NCBI GenBank assembly: GCA_021186555.1
Contig: JAJKFL010000039.1
Span: 37,800,733 to 37,864,732 of the forward strand
DNA length: 64,000 bases
DNA from: Reticulitermes speratus
Lineage: Eukaryota > Arthropoda > Insecta > Blattodea > Rhinotermitidae
Direction of reading: 5' to 3'
Position 1 is the first letter of the stretch. The number at the start of each line of letters is the position of its first letter. Positions 58,001-64,000 of this stretch are shown here, in pieces. The position numbers and the translations under genes are program-made. The notes under the pieces are model-generated. The model saw only the letters and a program-made list of their open reading frames with translations, was not told where the DNA came from and did not search any database.

Positions 58001-59743
58001 AGTATACAGTGACATACAGACAAAGTTAGTATACAGTGACACACAGACAAAGTTAGTATACAGTGACACACAGACAAAGTTATATACAGTGACACACAGA
58101 CAAAGTTACTATACAGTGACACACAGACAAAGTTACTATACAGTGACACACAGACAAAGTTACTATACAGTGACACACAGACAAAGTTACTATACAGTGA
58201 CACACAGACAAGTTACTATACAGTGACACACAGACAAAGTTACTATACAGTGACATACAGACAAAGTTAGTATACAGTGACACACAGACAAAGTTAGTAT
58301 ACAGTGACATACAGACAAGTTACTATACAGTGACACACAGACAAGTTACTATACAGTGACACGCAGACAAAGTTACTATACAGTGACACACAGACAAAGT
58401 TACTATACAGTGACACACAGACAAAGTTACTATACAGTGACACGCAGACAAGATTACTATACAGTGACATACAGACAAAGTTAGTATACAGTGACACACA
58501 GACAAAGTTAGTATACAGTGACATACAGACAAAGTTAGTATACAGTGACACACAGACAAAGTTACTATACAGTGACACACAGACAAAGTTACTATACAGT
58601 GACACACAGACAAGTTATATACAGTGACACACAGACAAGTTACTATACAGTGACACACAGACAAGTTACTATACAGTGACATACAGACAAGTTATATACA
58701 GTGACACACAGACAAAGTTACTATACAGTGACACACAGACAAAGTTACTATACAGTGACACACAGACAAAGTTACTATACAGTGACACACAGACAAAGTT
58801 ACTATACAGTGACACACAGACAAAGTTACTATACAGTGACACACAGAAAAAGTTACTATACAGTGACACACAGACAAAGTTACTATACAGTGACACACAG
58901 ACAAAGTTACTATACAGTGACACACAGACAAAGTTACTATACAGTGACACACAGACAAAGTTACTATACAGTGACACACAGACAAAGTTACTATACAGTG
59001 ACACACAGACAAAGTTACTATACAGTGACACACAGACAAAGTTACTATACAGTGACACACAGACAAAGTTACTATACAGTGACATACAGACAAAGTTACT
59101 ATACAGTGACACACAGACAACGTTACTATACAGTGACACACAGACAAAGTTACTATACAGTGACACACAGACAAAGTTACTATACAGTGACACACAGACA
59201 AAGTTACTATACAGTGACACACAGACAAAGTTACTATACAGTGACACACAGACAAAGTTAGTATACAGTGACACACAGACAAAGTTACTATACAGTGACA
59301 CACAGACAAAGTTAGTATACAGTGACACACAGACAAAGTTACTATACAGTGACACACAGACAAAGTTACTATACAGTGACACACAGACAAAGTTACTATA
59401 CAGTGACATACAGACAAAGTTAGTATACAGTGATACACAGACAAAGTTACTATAAAGTGACATACAGACAAAGTTAGTATACAGTGACATACAGACAAAG
59501 TTAGTATACAGTGACACACAGACAAAGTTACTATACAGTGACACACAGACAAAGTTACTATAGAGTGACACACAGACAAAGTTACTATACAGTGACACAC
59601 AGAAAAAGTTACTATACAGTGACACACAGACAAAGTTACTATACAGTGACACACAGACAAAGTTACTATACAGTGACATACAGACAGTTACTATACAGTG
59701 ACACACAGACAAAGTTACTATACAGTGACACACAGACAAAGTT
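55075..59743. repeat. 25/27-bp satellite, about 180 copies
   Basis: Two forms alternate: GTTACTATACAGTGACATAC then AGACA (25 bp, dominant at 55075-55900), and GTTACTATACAGTGACACAC then AGACAAA (27 bp, dominant from 57600). The 55900-57600 part is a mixture with AGAG units and indels. The 27-bp part keeps frames open on both strands for up to 356 codons because 27 is a multiple of three. The peptide repeats VCVSLYSNF or TKLLYSDTQ follow from the DNA period. Confidence 0.97.
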
Positions 59744-59762
59744 CTTCAGCATGAAGTAGTGT

Positions 59763-60547
59763 AAAAGTAAAGTTTTCCCTATAACAAGCCATGAAGGCCC
59801 AAAGGGGGAGTAGAGGTATAGCTCTACTCATTCTTGACCCCGGCGCTAGTTGGGGGTCAGTACCAGGCCCCGGCCGCTTTACCCCCGGGAAAGACCCGGT
59901 ACCCATTGTATAGGAGGCTGGGTAGGCCCCAGGGCCGGTCTGGACGTATGCGAAAAATCTCGCCCCCACCGGGATTTTTTTTTTTTTTTGCCTGTCCGGG
60001 GTTTTTCCCCTTTTTGATCCATTTTTGTACTGTTTAAATCCTTTCGTCCTTCATGTCACTTTACGTTCTATATTAACGTCCTTACAACAAACACAACACA
60101 AACATCCATGCCCCCGGTGGAAATTTTTTTTTTTGTCTGTCCGGGGTTTTTCCCCTTTGATCCATTTTTGTACTGTTTAAATCCTTTCGTCCTTCATGTC
60201 ACTTTACGTTCTATATTAACGTCCTTACAACAAACACAACACAAACATCCATGCCCCGGTGGAAATTTTTTTTTTTGTCTGTCCGGGGTTTTTCCCCTTT
60301 GATCCATTTTTGTACTGTTTAAATCCTTTTCGTCCTTCATGTCACTTTACGTTCCATGCTACCGTCCTTATACAACAAACACAACACAAACATCCATGCC
60401 CCCGGTGGGATTCGAACCCACAATCCCAGTAAGCGAGCGGCCGTAGACCCATGCCTTAGACCGCACGGCCACTGGGATCGGCAGGATTCGATCCCCGGAC
60501 CGTTCAGCCCGTAGCGAGTAGCTATACCGACTGAGCTATCCCGGCCC
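59763..60547 (-). mobile_element. SINE-A copy split at its B box by a SINE-C2 chain
   Basis: The 3' part (body) is 59763-59975, ending on the plus strand in CCCCCACCGGGAT. The head resumes at 60484 with GGATTCGATCCCCGG and runs to 60547. GGAT is present on both sides, a 4-5-bp duplication. The uninterrupted family sequence is CACCGGGATTCGATCCCC, so the split is inside the B box. Confidence 0.85.
59976..60483 (-). mobile_element. SINE-C2 chain: one full copy plus two B-box-truncated copies
   Basis: Sense order: full C2 with head (60483 down to about 60263), then two C2 bodies (about 60262-60121 and 60120-59976). Each body starts just after the B box (CCACCGGGGG) and each ends in poly(A). The two truncated bodies are almost identical to each other, suggesting duplication or template jumping. 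Confidence 0.8.
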
Positions 60548-60689
60548 CTATGAAGTAGTGCATGCCCCTCGAAATATCTTTAGCCGTTGAAAGCCCACAG
60601 GCAATTATGCGTACTGTCCCGTGTAACATTACGAAATCTTACTTTATTTTGTTCACACAGTGTATTTGTGTATTTCGTATGATTCACAG

Positions 60690-60800
60690 ACGAGCAGTGA
60701 TTAGTTCCCTATACGAGTACAGCATTAACCGGGTGGTCTGTGTAATGGAGAGGATGTGTCTCTGTGAGGTACGAGCTGATCTTTCATACATTTCTTACTT
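60690..60800 (-). repeat. Solo diverged unit of the 114-bp satellite
   Basis: The minus strand reads GATCAGCTCGTACCTCACAG, GGTTAATGCTGTACTCG, AATCACTGCTCGTCTGTGAA in the order of the satellite unit. It covers nearly a full monomer. Confidence 0.65.
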
Positions 60801-60838
60801 GAACGTTTTCAAATCGCGGAAGCAAAAGTTATTTCCCT

Positions 60839-60965
60839 GGCCAGTCCATGTGACATTTGTGGCGGACAAAGTGTCACTGGGACAGGAGTTTCTCCGTATA
60901 CCTCGTACTTCCCCTGTATCATTCCACTTATCTCTATGTTATTATTACCCTTATCACAGGGACAT
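60839..60965 (+). mobile_element. SINE-F fragment
   Basis: CCAGTCCATGTGACATTTGT, GTGGCGGACAAAGTGTCACT and the C-rich 3' part match SINE-F without its head. Confidence 0.65.
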
Positions 60966-61435
60966 ACACGCGAAACCTTGGGGCCTTTACGCGAAGCAAT
61001 GTTCTTTCAGACATCGGAGAGAACTGGAAAGAAAAGTATTTCGACATTGTTTTTTTTGGCACTCTTCAAAGTGTTAAGATACTTATTACAAAGAGCATTG
61101 CTCTGCTGTTGCCCTGTTTGGTAATTATGTGGAAAGTTCCGTACCTCCAAACGTCCCGGTCAAGTGACTGACATTCGTGTTTCGTGTTCGGGAAGGCACG
61201 TGTTCTTATCTCGGCCCAGACACAGATACTCTGAGAGTTTTCGCGGTTTTCCTAAGTTCCCGTAGGTAAATGCCTCGAATTAGTCTATGGCCGCTTGTTT
61301 GACAATGGAGACTATACAACCTGGGCTACTGAAAACGTCGCTAAATAAGGTGTAAATACAATTCGCCGTAAGTTTTATAGCACCGCGCTGCTGCGGTAAC
61401 TTCTCCATCCTCAGTGTCAGGCACATAGTCTAAAC

Positions 61436-61912
61436 CAGCGGTTCCCAGCCTCACGTCGCGACCCAAATCAGGGTCGCGGGGGGTCTGACGTAGGATCGCG
61501 AGATGGTTTCATTAAATATAATGTATTATGTATTAAATGTTTCAGTCACTAAATTTTTGACATTATTTTTATGTTCATTTTATGTAACGTTCCATATGTT
61601 CAATATTTCACAAGTTTTTATTTAGAAGCAAATGATTTGTCTAACAAGGACATGTGTGAGTTATTTAAATAAAGATTTGTTTATTGCGTATTTAATACTG
61701 TCCCAAAAAATATTGGATTTGACAAGTAACATTAAAAATTTAATATATTTTTTTAAAATAAGTGGCAGTGTTATGTAGTTTTCGAGAAAAGGCATTAGCA
61801 TTAGTTCATTTATAGTAAATATCACTGACTATTGCCGTTTCCGTGGTAGGGTCGCGGGTTCAATACCGTTTGCTACTTTAGGGTCACACACATAAAAGTT
61901 TGGCAACAGCTG
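61436..61912. mobile_element. Non-autonomous hAT transposon with exact 8-bp target duplication
   Basis: Ends CAGCGGTTCCCA and (inverted) CAGCTGTTGCCA, with a further GTCGCGACCC/GGGTCAC pairing inside. GTCTAAAC occurs exactly at 61428-61435 and 61913-61920. Length 477 bp, AT-rich, no transposase. The ends are similar to those of 21717-22186, so the two may share a transposase source. Confidence 0.88.
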
Positions 61913-61920
61913 GTCTAAAC

Positions 61921-62316
61921 CCAAATGAACTACTGAGACAGAAGGTCGGCAGACCAGGATGTCCTCCCTGCATTGAGACTTACACGCTTTCATTCAACCT
62001 TGTATTACATTCTTGATTTCTCTGTTATTTTGTTGAAACTTGGACGACGTTTCGAACGAGTGTTTCTGAGGATTCAGGTCTTATAGTATGTCACACCGTG
62101 CTGTTGGGAGAGTAGTTTCGGACGTTACACAGGATCCTAGTGCCTATAGGTGTCAAGCAGTCAAAGAAGAGAAAAACATCTTGACTCTGAAGAAGAAAGT
62201 ACAAATATCCTACGAAACGTCGGGAGTTACTCGCCCAATGAGACAGCATCACATCCCAAAAGACTTGGACCTTCAACAACACGGCTGTGAGAAACTCATG
62301 TCTGAAGAGGATTTAT
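61921..62316. other. Unassigned sequence
   Basis: GACGACGTTTCGAACGAG (62044) and CTACGAAACGTCGGGAG (62209) are inverted and resemble a very decayed Penelope-type pair. Confidence 0.4.
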
Positions 62317-62579
62317 GTACAGTCAACAGACAGGAGCAGTGAAACACCACTGTATATTTATTGTAAAAAACGTCTTCACATACTCATGCTACATGTTTCG
62401 GCCGTGTGGCCATTATCAGACATGTCTTCACAAGACTACACAAACGAAAGTGAAACAATATTTTTCTGAAGAGATGCCTGAAAATGGCTGCACGGCCGAA
62501 ACATGTAGCATGATTATATGAAGACGAGTTTTTACAATAAATAGCCAGGTGTGTGACTGTTTCTGCCTGTTGACTGTAT
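62317..62579. mobile_element. Imperfect palindrome with paired hammerhead-like motifs
   Basis: Arms from TACAGTCAACAGACAGG (left) to CCTGTTGACTGTA (right) are inverted. Inner motifs have CTGATAA or CTGAAAA, a GGCC stem, GAAA, ACATGT, A, with a 4-bp stem I (ATGC and GCAT). Both arms have A in place of the essential G of the CTGANGA core, so this pair should be catalytically dead. Confidence 0.75.
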
Positions 62580-62849
62580 AGTCCTGATAACACACGAGAT
62601 GGTTGTGCTCAAGGACTTCTGTATGTGTGATTGTATTAGTAGCGCTTAGAGCTACAAATTATGTTACAAGTCAAGGTGAAGAGTGAGACTTCTTTGGCTT
62701 CTCTTCTGAGATGTCAGACAACCGAATTATTTCTAAGAAAAGAAACAAGTGTGACGGCCACCACATAGCAGTGACCACCTGTTACGAGCAAGCAGTCACA
62801 GAGTGAGATCTCCGAGGAACAAAAACAAAAACAAAAAAACAGAAAAGGC
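62580..62849. other. Unassigned sequence
   Basis: Nothing recognised. An A-rich run is at 62820-62845. Confidence 0.4.
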
Positions 62850-63540
62850 CCTGAGTTTACAAGCATTCATTAATGAATTGGGTTAGCTTCAACATACAAA
62901 CGCGCTTTGTTACGAGACACGTAGGCCTACGAGTAAATGTCAGGTGCACAGACGTGCGACTTGCGCAATGCCGACTTATTTCTGATCTTTCAGTCGCGTT
63001 CGCAAAATTGCGAAAAAAACGACTATTAACTTCATCATGTCCGTCCGTAAGTCCGCGTAGAACAACTCGGCTCCCACTGGACGGATTTTCGTGAAACTTG
63101 ATATTTGAGTATTTTTCGCAAATCTGTCGAGAAAATTCAAGTTTCATTAAAATCTGACAACAATAACGGTACTTTACATGATGACCTATGTACATTTATG
63201 ATAATATCTTGCTGAATTCTTCTTAGAATGAGAAATGTTTCAGACAAAAGTTGTAGAGAAAATCAAAACACAATTTTATGTTCAATAAATCCTTTCCGAA
63301 AATCGTGCCTGTTATGAGATAATGTGGAAAAATATGGTACAGCCGGACAGGCCACAGATGACAATATAATACAGCGCATGCGCTTTGCATGCTGGATAAC
63401 TAAGGCTACAAACACGCTCTCAGAATATGTAATATTTATTGCTTTTCTACGGCAACAATGGTTACGCGAACGCGCCTCAATGTTACGTTACACGTACAAT
63501 GCCTGTCTTGTTTACCAACGGCTCAGAGTTTGACGCGTTG
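62850..63540 (-). mobile_element. Dispersed repeat J, longest copy
   Basis: The minus-strand counterpart of 46950-47540, extended on the 3' side (CGCAATTTTGCGAACGCGAC, AAGTCGCACGTCTGTG). Identity looks high over about 580 bp. The element is at least 690 bp. Confidence 0.8.
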
Positions 63541-64000
63541 AAGGTGATATTAATAGCGTCTGACCTAGATATATATACCTTCGAATCTTGGCAAGAATCT
63601 AAATTACCCTCTGATCTGTAAGGAGTTCTCTGAGCCTGAATTACAATTTCCGATAATTGTTTCAAATAGGCAAGACATTCCAGACTGTTTGTAATCACGC
63701 TTTATTTGTCATTCGAACTTTCGTAGGTTACACACGCAACATACTGTGTATACAAATGACAGCTATCTCCATATTTAAATCTCTCCCTACTTCGATCAAT
63801 CCAGTTTCACTTCCTGTGGCCCCCCACAACCACTACATCTACGCCTCGGTCTTCCTAATGATCACTTTCCATGATGTGTACTCCCGAAAATTATTATTGA
63901 GTATATGAAGCAGGATCGTGCTTTTGTATCTGGTACTAGTTCAAGAGGTTATGGAAACCGATTAAAAATTATTAACGCAAATTTTTCGCTTCGGCGACAA
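63541..64000. other. Unassigned sequence
   Basis: No gene or repeat recognised. An open frame of 83 codons at 63657-63908 has no supporting signal. Confidence 0.4.

Larger units (their letters stand above)
60548..61435. other. Mixed region: solo satellite unit and SINE-F fragment
   Basis: Apart from 60690-60800 and 60839-60965, no element is recognised. A 171-codon plus-strand frame (60562-61077) is largely a translation of these two repeats. Confidence 0.45.

Noticed and set aside
58669-59739. Open frames up to 356 codons reading VCVSLYSNF or TKLLYSDTQ repeats
   Set aside because: They arise because the 27-bp satellite period is a multiple of three. Frames are open on both strands at once and there is no start context, domain or splice evidence.
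60562-61077. 171-codon plus-strand frame
   Set aside because: Much of it is a translation of a solo satellite unit and a SINE-F fragment.

Overview
This is animal nuclear DNA with the look of a large, repeat-rich insect genome. There is no operon structure, no long real reading frame, and many dispersed tRNA-headed SINEs, LINE tails, MITEs and satellite arrays. Several dispersed families match ones I associate with cockroach genomes, above all the American cockroach Periplaneta americana. They are the SINE with a GATAGCTCAGTCGG head, the LINE tail encoding YGCETWSLTLREEHR and [15 protein letters not shown], and the repeats whose spurious translations read RFACWITKATNT and KFHENPSSGS. The species call is from memory and was not searched.

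Layout. About 21 kb, a third of the window, is tandem repeat in ten unrelated families: 26-bp (1906-4015), 38-bp (15054-16190), 40-bp (17387-19428), 114-bp (22226-26527 and 27629-28540), 50-bp (31199-31785), 83-bp (37655-40450), 23-bp (48790-48946), 13-bp (49998-50118), 67-bp (50238-52610) and 25/27-bp (55075-59743). Between them lie at least six tRNA-derived SINE families, 5'-truncated LINE ends, hAT-like and pogo-like non-autonomous transposons, and a set of palindromic elements carrying a hammerhead-ribozyme-like motif of the kind reported in Penelope-like retroelements.

Host genes. I see only one convincing piece of a host gene, a short GC-rich exon on the minus strand at 53863-54013. It encodes a signal peptide and ends in a good splice donor. 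Nearly all other open frames are translations of repeats.

Most interesting points: (1) SINE poly(A) ends repeatedly join other SINEs exactly at the tRNA B box, suggesting a retroposon that targets this site; (2) the hammerhead-like motif recurs with covarying stems and lies at the centre of six inverted pairs, always in the same outward orientation; (3) the 38-bp satellite is an amplified piece of a LINE 3' coding end; (4) several arrays show higher-order repeat structure; (5) the secretory exon is hidden in repeat-rich DNA.
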